64,000 bases of DNA, from positions 32,725,331-32,789,330 of the forward strand of contig OY804583.1 in the NCBI GenBank assembly GCA_963680875.1. Direction: 5' to 3'. A program made the translations under genes and the position numbers. The stretch is from Bathymodiolus brooksi. Taxonomy: Eukaryota; Mollusca; Bivalvia; Mytilida; Modiolidae. The notes under the pieces are model-generated. The model made no database searches. It was not told where the DNA came from and was given only the letters and a program-made list of their open reading frames with translations. Positions 1 through 14,600 of the stretch are shown here, in pieces; the stretch's first letter is position 1; each line of letters opens with the position of its first letter.

Positions 1-3000
1 AGCAAAACAAAAACACGGTTACACTTAAAAAACAAAGAACATGAGTCAAGCAAAGCAAAAACACGGTTACACTTAAAAAGCAAAGAACATGATTCAAGCA
101 AAGCAAAAACACGGTTACAGTTAAAAAACAAACAACATGGGTCAAGCAAAACAAACACGGTTACACTTAAAAAACAAAGAACATGATTCAAGCAAAACAA
201 ACACATGGTTACACTTAAAAAACAAAGAACATGATTCAAGGAAAACAAAAACAGGGTTACACTTAAAAAGCAAAGAACATGGGTCAAGCAAAACAAAAAC
301 ACGGTTACACTTAAAAAACAAAAACATGGGTCAAGCAAAACAAACACACGGTTACACTTAAAAAACAAAGAACATGATTCAAGGAAAACAAAAACAGGGT
401 TACACTTAAAAAGCAAAGAACATGGGTCAAGCAAAACAAAAACACGGTTACACTTAAAAAACAAAAACATGGGTCAAGCAAAACAAACACACGGTTACAC
501 TTAAAAAACAAAGAACATGATTCAAGCAAAGCAAAAACACGGTTACAGTTAAAAAACAAACAACATGGGTCAAGCAAAACAAACATGGTTACACTTAAAA
601 AACAAAGAACATGATTCAAGCAGAGCAAAAACACGTTACAGTTAAAAAACAAGAACATGGGTCAAGCAAAACAAACACACGGTTACACTTAAAAAGCAAA
701 GAACATGATTCAAGCAAACCAAAAACACGGTTACAGTTAAAAAACAAAGAACATGGGTCAAGCAAAACAAAAACACGGTTACACTAAAAAAACAAAGAAC
801 ATGGGTCAAGCAAAACAAACACACAGTTACACTTAAAAACAAAGAACATGGGTCAAGCAAAACAAAAACACGGTTACACTTAAAAAACAAAGAACATGAG
901 TCAAGCAAAGCAAAAACACGGTTACACTTAAAAAGCAAAGAACATGATTCAAGCAAAGCAAAAACACGGTTACACTTAAAAAACAAAGAACATGATTCAA
1001 GCAAAACAAACACATGGTTACACTTAAAAAACAAAGAACATGATTCAAGCAAAGCAAAATCACGGTTACAGTAAAAAAATAAACAACATGGGTCAAGCAA
1101 AGCAAAAACACGGTTACACCTAAAAAAACCAAAGAACATGAGTCAAGCAAAGCAAAAACACGGTTACACTTAAAAAACAAAGAACATGATTCAAGGAAAA
1201 CAAAAACAGGGTTACACTTAAAAAGCAAAGAACATGGGTCAAGCAAAACAAAAACACGGTTACACTTAAAAAACAAAAACATGGGTCAAGCAAAACAAAC
1301 ACACGGTTACACTTAAAAAACAAAGAACATGATTCAAGCAAAGCAAAAACACGGTTACAGTTAAAAAACAAACAACATGGGTCAAGCAAAACAAACATGG
1401 TTACACTTAAAAAGCAAAGAACATGATTCAAGCAGAGCAAAAACACGGTTACAGTTAAAAAACAAGAACATGGGTCAAGCAAACCAAAAACACGGTTACA
1501 GTTAAAAAACAAAGAACATGGGTCAACCAAAACAAACACACGGTTACACTTAAAAAACAAAGAACATGATTCAAGCAAAACAAAAACACGGTTACACTTA
1601 AAAAACAAAGAACATGGGTCAAGCAAAACAAACACACGGTTACACTTAAAAAACAAAAACATGGGTCAAGCAAAACAAACACACGGTTACACTTAAAAAC
1701 AAAGAACATGATTCAAGCAAAACAAAAACACGGTTACACTTAAAAAACAAAGAACATGGGTCAAGCAAAACAAACACACGGTTACACTTAAAAAGCAAAA
1801 ACATGGGTCAAACAAAACAAACACACGGTTACACTTAAAAAACAAAGAACATGAGTCAAGCAAAGCAAAAACACGGTTACACTTAAAAAACAAAAAACAT
1901 GATTCAAGCAAAACAAAAACACGGTTACACTTAAAAAACAAAGAACATGGGTCAAGCAAAACAAACACACGGTTACACTTAAAAAACAAAAACATGGGTC
2001 AAGCAAAAAAACCACACGGTTACACTTAAAAAACAAAGAACATGATTCAAGCAAAGCAAAAACACGGTTACAGTAAAAAGCAAAGAACATGGGTCAAGCA
2101 AAACAAACACACGGTTACACTTAAAAAGCAAAGAACATGGGTCAAACAAAACAAAAACACGGTTACACTTAAAAAACAAAGAACATGAGTCAAGCAAAGC
2201 AAAAACACGGTTACACTTAAAAAACAAAGAACATGATTCAAGCAAAGCAAAAACACGGTTACAGTTAAAAAACAAACAACATGGGTCAAGCAAAACAAAC
2301 ACGGTTACACTTAAAAAACAAAGAACATGATTCAAGCAAAACAAACACATGGTTACACTTAAAAAACAAAGAACATGATTCAAGGAAAACAAAAACAGGG
2401 TTACACTTAAAAAGCAAAGAACATGGGTCAAGCAAAACAAAAACACGGTTACACTTAAAAAACAAAAACATGGGTCAAGCAAAACAAACACACGGTTACA
2501 CTTAAAAAACAAAGAACATGATTCAAGGAAAACAAAAACAGGGTTACACTTAAAAAGCAAAGAACATGGGTCAAGCAAAACAAAAACACGGTTACACTTA
2601 AAAAACAAAAACCTGGGTCAAGCAAAACAAACACACGGTTACACTTAAAAAACAAAGAACATGATTCAAGCAAAGCAAAAACATGGTTACAGTTAAAAAA
2701 CAAACAACATGGGTCAAGCAAAACAAACATGGTTACACTTAAAAAACAAAGAACATGATTCAAGCAGAGCAAAAACACGTTACAGTTAAAAAACAAGAAC
2801 ATGGGTCAAGCAAAACAAACACACGGTTACACTTAAAAAGCAAAGAACATGATTCAAGCAAACCAAAAACACGGTTACAGTTAAAAAACAAAGAACATGG
2901 GTCAAGCAAAACAAAAACACGGTTACAGTAAAAAAACAAAGAACATGGGTCAAGCAAAACAAACACACGGTTACACTTAAAAACAAAGAACATGGGTCAA

Positions 3001-6000
3001 GCAAAACAAAAACACGGTTACACTTAAAAAACAAAGAACATGAGTCAAGCAAAGCAAAAACACGGTTACACTTAAAAAGCAAAGAACATGATTCAAGCAA
3101 AGCAAAAACACGGTTACACTTAAAAAACAAAGAACATGATTCAAGCAAAACAAACACATGGTTACACTTAAAAAACAAATAACATGATTCAAGCAAAGCA
3201 AAATCACGGTTACAGTAAAAAAATAAACAACATGGGTCAAGCAAAGCAAAAACACGGTTACACCTAAAAAAACCAAAGAACATGAGTCAAGCAAAGCAAA
3301 AACACGGTTACACTTAAAAAACAAAGAACATGATTCAAGGAAAACAAAAACAGGGTTACACTTAAAAAGCAAAGAACATGGGTCAAGCAAAACAAAAACA
3401 CGGTTACACTTAAAAAACAAAAACATGGGTCAAGCAAAACAAACACACGGTTACACTTAAAAAACAAAGAACATGATTCAAGCAAAGCAAAAACACGGTT
3501 ACAGTTAAAAAACAAACAACATGGGTCAAGCAAAACAAACATGGTTACACTTAAAAAGCAAAGAACATGATTCAAGCAGAGCAAAAACACGGTTACAGTT
3601 AAAAAACAAGAACATGGGTTAAGCAAACCAAAAACACGGTTACAGTTAAAAAACAAAGAACATGGGTCAAGCAAAACAAAAACATGGTTACACTTAAAAA
3701 ACAAAAACATGGGTCAAGCAAAACAAACACACGGTTACACTTAAAAAACAAAAACATGGGTCAATCAAAACAAAAACACGGTTACACTTAAAAAACAAAG
3801 AACATGAGTCAAGCAAAGCAAAAACACGGTTACACTTAAAAAACAAAGAACATGATTCAAGCAAAACAAAAACACGGTTACACTTAAAAAACAAAGAACA
3901 TGGGTCAAGCAAAACAAACACACGGTTACACTTAAAAAACAAAAACATGGGTCAAGCAAAAAAACCACACGGTTACACTTAAAAAACAAAGAACATGATT
4001 CAAGCAAAGCAAAAACACGGTAACAGTAAAAAAACAAAGAACATGGGTCAAGCAAAACAAACACACGGTTACACTTAAAAAGCAAAGAACATGGGTCAAG
4101 CAAAACAAAAACACGGTTACACTTAAAAAACAAAGAACATGAGTCAAGCAAAGCAAAAACACGGTTACACTTAAAAAGCAAAGAACATGATTAAAGCAAA
4201 GCAAAAACACGGTTACAGTTAAAAAACAAACAACATGGGTCAAGCAAAACAAACACGGTTACACTTAAAAAACAAAGAACATGATTCAAGCAAAACAAAC
4301 ACATGGTTACACTTAAAAAACAAAGAACATGATTCAAGGAAAACAAAAACAGGGTTACACTTAAAAAGCAAAGAACATGGGTCAAGCAAAACAAAAACAC
4401 GGTTACACTTAAAAAACAAAAACATGGGTCAAGCAAAACAAACACACGGTTACACTTAAAAAACAAAAAACATGATTCAAGGAAAACAAAAACAGGGTTA
4501 CACTTAAAAAGCAAAGAACATGGGTCAAGCAAAACAAAAACACGGTTACACTTAAAAAACAAAAACATGGGTCAAGCAAAACAAACACACGGTTACACTT
4601 AAAAAACAAAGAACATGATTCAAGCAAAGCAAAAACACGGTTACAGTTAAAAAACAAACAACATGGGTCAAGCAAAACAAACATGGTTACACTTAAAAAA
4701 CAAAGAACATGATTCAAGCAGAGCAAAAACACGTTACAGTTAAAAAACAAGAACATGGGTCAAGCAAAACAAACACACGGTTACACTTAAAAAGCAAAGA
4801 ACATGATTCAAGCAAACCAAAAACACGGTTACAGTTAAAAAACAAAGAACATGGGTCAAGCAAAACAAAAACACGGTTACACTAAAAAAACAAAGAACAT
4901 GGGTCAAGCAAAACAAACACACGGTTACACTTAAAAACAAAGAACATGGGTCAAGCAAAACAAAAACACGGTTACACTTAAAAAACAAAGAACATGAGTC
5001 AAGCAAAGCAAAAACACGGTTACACTTAAAAAGCAAAGAACATGATTCAAGCAAAGCAAAAACACGGTTACACTTAAAAAACAAAGAACATGATTCAAGC
5101 AAAACAAACACATGGTTACACTTAAAAAACAAAGAACATGATTCAAGCAAAGCAAAATCACGGTTACAGTAAAAAAATAAACAACATGGGTCAAGCAAAG
5201 CAAAAACACGGTTACACCTAAAAAAACCAAAGAACATGAGTCAAGCAAAGCAAAAACACGGTTACACTTAAAAAACAAAGAACATGATTCAAGGAAAACA
5301 AAAACAGGGTTACACTTAAAAAGCAAAGAACATGGGTCAAGCAAAACAAAAACACGGTTACACTTAAAAAACAAAAACATGGGTCAAGCAAAACAAACAC
5401 ACGGTTACACTTAAAAAACAAAGAACATGATTCAAGCAAAGCAAAAACACGGTTACAGTTAAAAAACAAACAACATGGGTCAAGCAAAACAAACATGGTT
5501 ACACTTAAAAAGCAAAGAACATGATTCAAGCAGAGCAAAAACACGGTTACAGTTAAAAAACAAGAACATGGGTCAAGCAAACCAAAAACACGGTTACAGT
5601 TAAAAAACAAAGAACATGGGTCAACCAAAACAAACACACGGTTACACTTAAAAAACAAAGAACATGATTCAAGCAAAACAAAAACACGGTTACACTTAAA
5701 AAACAAAGAACATGGGTCAAGCAAAACAAACACACGGTTACACTTAAAAAACAAAAACATGGGTCAAGCAAAACAAACACACGGTTACACTTAAAAACAA
5801 AGAACATGATTCAAGCAAAACAAAAACACGGTTACACTTAAAAAACAAAGAACATGGGTCAAGCAAAACAAACACACGGTTACACTTAAAAAGCAAAAAC
5901 ATGGGTCAAGCAAAACAAACACACGGTTACACTTAAAAAACAAAGAACATGAGTCAAGCAAAGCAAAAACACGGTTACACTTAAAAAACAAAGAACATGA

Positions 6001-8400
6001 TTCAAGCAAAACAAAAACACGGTTACACTTAAAAAACAAAGAACATGGGTCAAGCAAAACAAACACACGGTTACACTTAAAAAACAAAAACATGGGTCAA
6101 GCAAAAAAACCACACGGTTACACTTAAAAAACAAAGAACATGATTCAAGCAAAGCAAAAACACGGTTACAGTAAAAAGCAAAGAACATGGGTCAAGCAAA
6201 ACAAACACACGGTTACACTTAAAAAGCAAAGAACATGGGTCAAGCAAAACAAAAACACGGTTACAGTGAAAAAACAAAGAACATGAGTCAAGCAAAGCAA
6301 AAACACGGTTACACTTAAAAAACAAAGAACATGATTCAAGCAAAGCAAAAACACGGTTACAGTTAAAAAACAAACAACATGGGTCAAGCAAAACAAACAC
6401 GGTTACACTTAAAAAACAAAGAACATGATTCAAGCAAAACAAACACATGGTTACACTTAAAAAACAAAGAACATGATTCAAGGAAAACAAAAACAGGGTT
6501 ACACTTAAAAAGCAAAGAACATGGGTCAAGCAAAACAAAAACACGGTTACACTTAAAAAACAAAAACATGGGTCAAGCAAAACAAACACACGGTTACACT
6601 TAAAAAACAAAGAACATGATTCAAGGAAAACAAAAACAGGGTTACACTTAAAAAGCAAAGAACATGGGTCAAGCAAAACAAAAACACGGTTACACTTAAA
6701 AAACAAAAACATGGGTCAAGCAAAACAAACACACGGTTACACTTAAAAAACAAAGAACATGATTCAAGCAAAGCAAAAACACGGTTACAGTTAAAAAACA
6801 AACAACATGGGTCAAGCAAAACAAACATGGTTACACTTAAAAAGCAAAGAACATGATTCAAGCAGAGCAAAAACACGGTTACAGTTAAAAAACAAGAACA
6901 TGGGTCAAGCAAACCAAAAACACGGTTACAGTTAAAAAACAAAGAACATGGGTCAAGCAAAACAAAAACATGGTTACACTTAAAAAACAAAAACATGGGT
7001 CAAGCAAAACAAACACACGGTTACACTTAAAAAACAAAAACATGGGTCAATCAAAACAAAAACACGGTTACACTTAAAAAACAAAGAACATGATTCAAGG
7101 AAAACAAAAACAGGGTTGCACTTAAAAAGCAAAGAACATGGGTCAAGCAAAACAAAAACACGGTTACACTTAAAAAACAAAAACATGGGTCAAGCAAAAC
7201 AAACACACGGTTACACTTAAAAAACAAAGAACATGATTCAAGCAAAGCAAAAACACGGTTACAGTTAAAAAACAAACAACATGGGTCAAGCAAAACAAAC
7301 ATGGTTACACTTAAAAAACAAAGAACATGATTCAAGCTGAGCAAAAACACGTTACAGTTAAAAAACAAGAACATGGGTCAAGCAAAACAAACACACGGTT
7401 ACACTTAAAAAGCAAAGAACATGATTCAAGCAAACCAAAAACACGGTTACAGTTAAAAAACAAAGAACATGGGTCAAGCAAAACAAAAACACGGTTACAG
7501 TAAAAAAACAAAGAACATGGGTCAAGCAAAACAAACACACGGTTACACTTAAAAACAAAGAACATGGGTCAAGCAAAACAAAAACACGGTTACACTTAAA
7601 AAACAAAGAACATGAGTCAAGCAAAGCAAAAACACGGTTACACTTAAAAAGCAAAGAACATGATTCAAGCAAAGCAAAAACACGGTTACACTTAAAAAAC
7701 AAAGAACATGATTCAAGCAAAACAAACACATGGTTACACTTAAAAAACAAATAACATGATTCAAGCAAAGCAAAATCACGGTTACAGTAAAAAAATAAAC
7801 AACATGGGTCAAGCAAAGCAAAAACACGGTTACACCTAAAAAAACCAAAGAACATGAGTCAAGCAAAGCAAAAACACGGTTACACTTAAAAAACAAAGAA
7901 CATGATTCAAGGAAAACAAAAACAGGGTTACACTTAAAAAGCAAAGAACATGGGTCAAGCAAAACAAAAACACGGTTACACTTAAAAAACAAAAACATGG
8001 GTCAAGCAAAACAAACACACGGTTACACTTAAAAAACAAAGAACATGATTCAAGCAAAGCAAAAACACGGTTACAGTTAAAAAACAAACAACATGGGTCA
8101 AGCAAAACAAACATGGTTACACTTAAAAAGCAAAGAACATGATTCAAGCAGAGCAAAAACACGGTTACAGTTAAAAAACAAGAACATGGGTCAAGCAAAC
8201 CAAAAACACGGTTACAGTTAAAAAACAAAGAACATGGGTCAAGCAAAACAAAAACATGGTTACACTTAAAAAACAAAAACATGGGTCAAGCAAAACAAAC
8301 ACACGGTTACACTTAAAAAACAAAAACATGGGTCAATCAAAACAAAAACACGGTTACACTTAAAAAACAAAGAACATGGGTCAAGCAAAACAAACACACG
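1..8400. repeat. Higher-order repeat domain with 4,098-bp period
   Basis: Blocks of variant monomers recur at fixed distances. The block at 137 returns at 2281, 4235 and 6379 (spacings 2144, 1954, 2144), so the full period is 4,098 bp; base 1 aligns with base 4099. From about 6,600 the second copy carries about 474 extra bases (ten monomers), after which equivalent blocks are 4,572 bp apart (2786 and 7358; 3264 and 7836). Copies look near-identical by eye. Such organisation is expected from unequal exchange or replication-based amplification of multi-monomer units. Confidence 0.9.
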
Positions 8401-11400
8401 GTTACACTTAAAAAACAAAGAACATGATTCAAGCAAAGCAAAAACACGGTTACACTTAAAAAACAAAGAACATGATTCAAGCAAAAGAAAAACACGGTTA
8501 CACTTAAAAAGCAAAGAATATGGGTCAAGCAAAACAAACACACGGTTACACTTAAAAAACAAAGAACATGATTCAAGCAAAACAAACACACGGTTACTCT
8601 TACAAAACAAAGAACATGGGTCAAGCAAAACAAACACACGGTTACACTTAAAAAGCAAAGAACATGGGTCAAGCAAAACAAAAACACGGTTACACTTAAA
8701 AAACAAAGAACATGAGTCAAGCAAAGCAAAAACACGGTTACACTTAAAAAGCAAAGAACATGATTCAAGCAAAGCAAAAACACGGTTACAGTTAAAAAAC
8801 AAACAACATGGGTTGAGAAAAACAAACACGGTTACACTTAAAAAACAAAGAACATGATTCAAGCAAAGAAAAAACACGGTTACACTTAAAAAACAAAGAA
8901 CATGGGTCAAGCAAAACAAACACACGGTTACACTTAAAAAAAAAGAACATGATTCAAGCAAAACAAAAACACGGTTACACTTAAAAAACAAAGAACATGG
9001 GTCAAGCAAAACAAACACACGGTTACACTTAAAAAACAAAAACATGGGTCAAGCAAAACAAACACACGGTTACACTTAAAAAACAAAGAACATGATTCAA
9101 GCAAAGCAAAAACACGGTTACAGTAAAAAAACAAAGAACATGGGTCAAGCAAAACAAACACACGGTTACACTTAAAAAGCAAAGAACATGGGTCAAGCAA
9201 AACAAATACACGGTTACACTTAAAAAACAAAGAACATGAGTCAAGCAAAGCAAAAACACGGTTACACTTAAAAAGCAAAGAACATGATTCAAGCAAAGCA
9301 AAAACACGGTTACAGTTAAAAAACAAACAACATGGGTTGAGAAAAACAAACACGGTTACACTTAAAAAACAAAGAACATGATTCAAGCAAAGCAAAAACA
9401 CGGTTACACTTAAAAAACAAAGAACATGGGTCAAGCAAAACAAAAACACGGTTACACTTAAAAAACAAAGAACATGAGTCAAGCAAAGCAAAAACACGGT
9501 TACACTTAAAAAGCAAAGAACATGATTCAAGCAAAGCAAAAACACGGTTACAGTTAAAAAACAAACAACATGGGTTGAGAAAAACAAACACGGTTACACT
9601 TAAAAAACAAAGAACATGATTCAAGCAAAGCAAAAACACGGTTACACTTAAAAAACAAAGAACATGATTCAAGCAAAGCAAAAACACAGTTACAGTCAAA
9701 AAATAAAGAACATGGGTCAAGCAAAACAAAAACACGGTTACACTTAAAAAACAAAAACATGGGTCAACCAAAACAAACACACGGTTACACTTAAAAAACA
9801 AAGAACATGATTCAAGCAAAACAAAAACACGGTTACACTTAAAAAGCAAAGAACATGATTCAAGCAAACCAAAAACACGGTTACAGTTAAAAAACAAAGA
9901 ACATGGGTCAAGCAAAACAAAAACACGGTTACAGTAAAAAAACAAAGAACATGGGTCAAGCAAAACAAAAACACGGTTACACTTAAAAAACAAAGAACAT
10001 GGGTCAAGCAAAACAAACACACGGTTACACTTAAAAAACAAAGAACATGATTCAAGCAAAACAAAAACACGGTTACACTTAAAAAACAAAGAACATGGGT
10101 CAAGAAAAACAAACACACAGTTACACTTAAAAAACAAAAACATGGGTCAAGCAAAACAAACACACGGTTACAGTTAAAAACAAAGAACATGATTCAAGCA
10201 AAACAAAAACACGGTTACACTTAAAAAACAAAGAACATGGGTCAAGCAAAACAAACACACGGTTACACTTAAAAAACAAAGAACATGAGTCAAGCAAAGC
10301 AAAAACACGGTTACACTTAAAAAACAAAGAACATGATTCAAGCAAAACAAAAACACGGTTACACTTAAAAAACAAAGAACATGGGTCAAGGAAAACAAAC
10401 ACACGGTTACACTTAAAAAACAAAAACATGGGTCAAGCAAAAAAAACACACGGTTACACTTAAAAAACAAAGAACATGATTCAAGCAAAGCAAAAACACG
10501 GTTACAGTAAAAAAACAAAGAACATGGGTCAAGCAAAACAAACACACGGTTACACTTAAAAAGCAAAGAACATGGGTCAAGCAAAACAAAAACACGGTTA
10601 CACTTAAAAAACAAAGAACATGAGTCAAGCAAAGCAAAAACACGGTTACACTTAAAAAGCAAAGAACATGATTCAAGCAAAGCAAAAACACGGCTACACT
10701 TAAAAAACAAAAACATGGGTCAACCAAAACAAACACACGGTTACACTTAAAAAACAAAGAACATGATTCAAGCAAAACAAAAACACGGTTACACTTAAAA
10801 AGCAAAGAACATGATTCAAGCAAACCAAAAACACGGTTACAGTTAAAAAACAAAGAACATGGGTCAAGCAAAACAAAAACACGGTTACAGTAAAAAAACA
10901 AAGAACATGGGTCAAGCAAAACAAAAACACGGTTACACTTAAAAAACAAAGAACATGGGTCAAGCAAAACAAACACACGGTTACACTTAAAAAACAAAGA
11001 ACATGATTCAAGCAAAACAAAAACACGGTTACACTTAAAAAACAAAGAACATGGGTCAAGAAAAACAAACACACAGTTACACTTAAAAAACAAAAACATG
11101 GGTCAAGCAAAACAAACACACGGTTACAGTTAAAAACAAAGAACATGATTCAAGCAAAACAAAAACACGGTTACACTTAAAAAACAAAGAACATGGGTCA
11201 AGCAAAACAAACACACGGTTACACTTAAAAAACAAAGAACATGAGTCAAGCAAAGCAAAAACACGGTTACACTTAAAAAACAAAGAACATGATTCAAGCA
11301 AAACAAAAACACGTTACACTTAAAAAACAAAGAACATGGGTCAAGCAAAACAAACACACGGTTACACTTAAAAAACAAAAACATGGGTCAAGCAAAAAAA

Positions 11401-11655
11401 ACACACGGTTACACTTAAAAAACAAAGAACATGATTCAAGCAAAGCAAAAACACGGTTACAGTAAAAAAACAAAGAACATGGGTCAAGCAAAACAAACAC
11501 ACGGTTACACTTAAAAAGCAAAGAACATGGGTCAAGCAAAACAAAAACACGGTTACACTTAAAAAACAAAGAACATGAGTCAAGCAAAACAAAAACACGG
11601 TTACACTTAAAAAGCAAAGAACATGATTCAAGCAAAGCAAAAACACGGTTACAGT
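8400..11655. repeat. Higher-order repeat domain with 956-bp period
   Basis: The variant pattern at 9744-10190 recurs at 10700-11146, and 10127 recurs at 11083, both 956 bp apart, which is twenty monomers. The same pattern appears again at 20597, 9,897 bp further on. This domain marks the switch from the 4.1-kb organisation on its left to the 9.9-kb blocks on its right. Some monomers here carry a gggttgagaaaaac variant (8812, 9333, 9572) not seen in the first domain. Confidence 0.85.
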
Positions 11656-14600
11656 TAAAAAACAAACAACATGGGTCGAGAAAAACAAACACGGTTACAC
11701 TTAAAAAACAAAGAACATGATTCAAGCAAAGCAAAAACACGGTTACACTTAAAAAACAAAGAACATGATTCAAGCAAAGCAAAAACACGGTTACAGTTAA
11801 AAAACAAACAACATGGGTCAAGCAAAACAAACATGGTTACACTTAAAAAACAAAGAACATGATTCAAGCAGAGCAAAAACACGGCTACAGTTAAAAAACA
11901 AGAACATGGGTCAAGCAAAACAAACACACGGTTACACTTAAAAAGCAAAGAACATGATTCAAGCAAACCAAAAACACGGTTACAGTTAAAAAACAAAGAA
12001 CATGATTCAAGCAAAACAAAAACACGGTTACAGTTAAAAAACAAAGAACATGGGTCAAGTAAAACAAACACACGGTTACACTAAAAAAACAAAGAACATG
12101 ATTCAAGCAAAGCAAAAACACGGTTACAGTTAAAAAACAAACAACATGGGTGAAGCAAAACAAACACGGCTACACTTAGAAAACAAAGAACATGATTCAA
12201 GCAAAAGAAAAACACGGTTACACTTAAAAAGCAAAGAATATGGGTCAAGCAAAACAAACACACGGTTACACTTAAAAAACAAAGAACATGATTCAAGCAA
12301 AACAAACACACGGTTACACTTACAAAACAAAGAACATGATTCAAGCAAAACAAACACACGGTTACACTTACAAAACAAAGAACATGGGTCAAGCAAAGCA
12401 AAAACATGGTTACACTTACAAAACAAAGAACATGGGTCAAGCAAAACAAAAACAACACTGTTACACTTAAAAATCAAAGAACATGGGTCAAGCAAAACAA
12501 ACACACGGTTACGCTTAAAAAACAAAGAACATGGGTGAAGCAAAGCAAAAACACGGTTACACTTAAAAAACAAAGAACATGATTCAAGCAAAACAAAAAC
12601 ACAGTCACACTTAAAAAACAAAGAACATGATTCAAGCAAAACAAAAACACGGTTACACTTAAAAAACAAAGAACATGGGTCAAGCAAAGCAAAAACATGG
12701 TTACACTTAAAAAACAAAGAGCATGGGTCAAGGAAAGCAAAAACATGGTTACACTTAAAAAACAAAGAACATAGGTCAAGCAAAGCAAAAACATGGTTAC
12801 ACTTAAAAAACAAAGAACATGGGTCAAGCAAAACAAAAACAACACGGTTACACTTAAAAATCAAAGAACATGGGTCAAGCAAAACAAACACACGGTTACA
12901 CCTAAAAAACAAAGAACATGGGTCAAGCAAAACAAACACGGTTACACTTAAAAAACTAAGAACATGATTCAAGCAAAACAAAAACACGGTTACACTTAAA
13001 AATCAAAGAACATGAGTCAAGCAAAGCAAACACACGGCTACACTTAAAAAGCAAAGAACATGGGTCAAGCAAAACAAAAACACGGTTACACTTAAAAAAC
13101 AAAAACATGGGTCAAGCAAAACAAACACACGGTTACACTTAAAAAACAAAGAACATGATTCAAGCAAAGCAAAAACACGGTTACAGTTAAAAAACAAACA
13201 ACATGGGTCAAGCAAAACAAACACTGTTACACTTTAAAAACAAAGAACATGATTCAAGCAAAACAAACACACGGTTACACTTAAAAAACAAAGAACATGA
13301 TTCAAGCGAAAAAAACACACGGTTATACTTAAAAAACAAAGAACATGATTCAAGCAAACCAAAAACACGGTTACAGTTAAAAAACAAAGAACATGGGTCA
13401 AGCAAAACAAACAAACGGTAACAGTTAAAAAAACAAAGAACATGGGTCAAGCAAAACAAACACACGGTTACACTTAAAAAACAAAGAACATGGGTCAAGC
13501 AAAGCAAAAACACGGTTACAGTTAAAAAACAAACAACATGGGTCAAGCAAAATAAACACGGTTACACTTAAAAAACAAAGAACATGATTCAAGCAAAACA
13601 AACACATGGTTACACTTAAAAAACAAAGAACATGATTCAAGCAAAGCAAAAACACGGTTACAGTCAAAAAATAAACAACATGGGTCAAGCAAAGCAAAAA
13701 CACGGTTACACCTAACAAAAATAAAGAACATGAGTCAAGCAAAGCAAAAACACGGTTACACTTAAAAAACAAAGAACATGATTCAAGGAAAACAAAAACA
13801 GGGTTACACTTAAAAAGCAAAGAACATGGGTCAAGCAAAACAAAAACACGGTTACACTTAAAAAACAAAAACATGGGTCAAGCAAAACAAACACACGGTT
13901 ACACTTAAAAAACAAAGAACATGATTCAAGCAAAGCAAAAACACTGTTACAGTTAAAAAACAAAGAACATGATTCAAGCAAAGCAAAAACACGGTTACAG
14001 TTAAAAAACAAACAACATGGGTCAAGCAAAACAAACACGGTTACACTTTAAAAACAAAGAACATGATTCAAGCAGAGCAAAAACACGGTTACAGTTAAAA
14101 AACAAAGAACATGATTCAAGCAGAGCAAAAACACGGTTACAGTTAAAAAACAAAGAACATGGGTCAAGTAAAACAAACACACGGTTACACTAAAAAAACA
14201 AAGAACATGATTCAAGCAAAGCAAAAACACGGTTACAGTTAAAAAACAAACAACATGGGTGAAGCAAAACAAACACGGTTACACTTAGAAAACAAAGAAC
14301 ATGATTCAAGCAAAAGAAAAACACGGTTACACTTAAAAAGCAAAGAATATGGGTCAAGCAAAACAAACACACGGTTACACTTAAAAAACAAAGAACATGA
14401 TTCAAGCAAAACAAACACACGGTTACACTTACAAAACAAAGAACATGATTCAAGCAAAACAAACACACGGTTACACTTACAAAACAAAGAACATGGGTCA
14501 AGCAAAGCAAAAACATGGTTACACTTACAAAACAAAGAACATGGGTCAAGCAAAACAAAAACAACACTTTTACACTTAAAAATCAAAGAACATGGGTCAA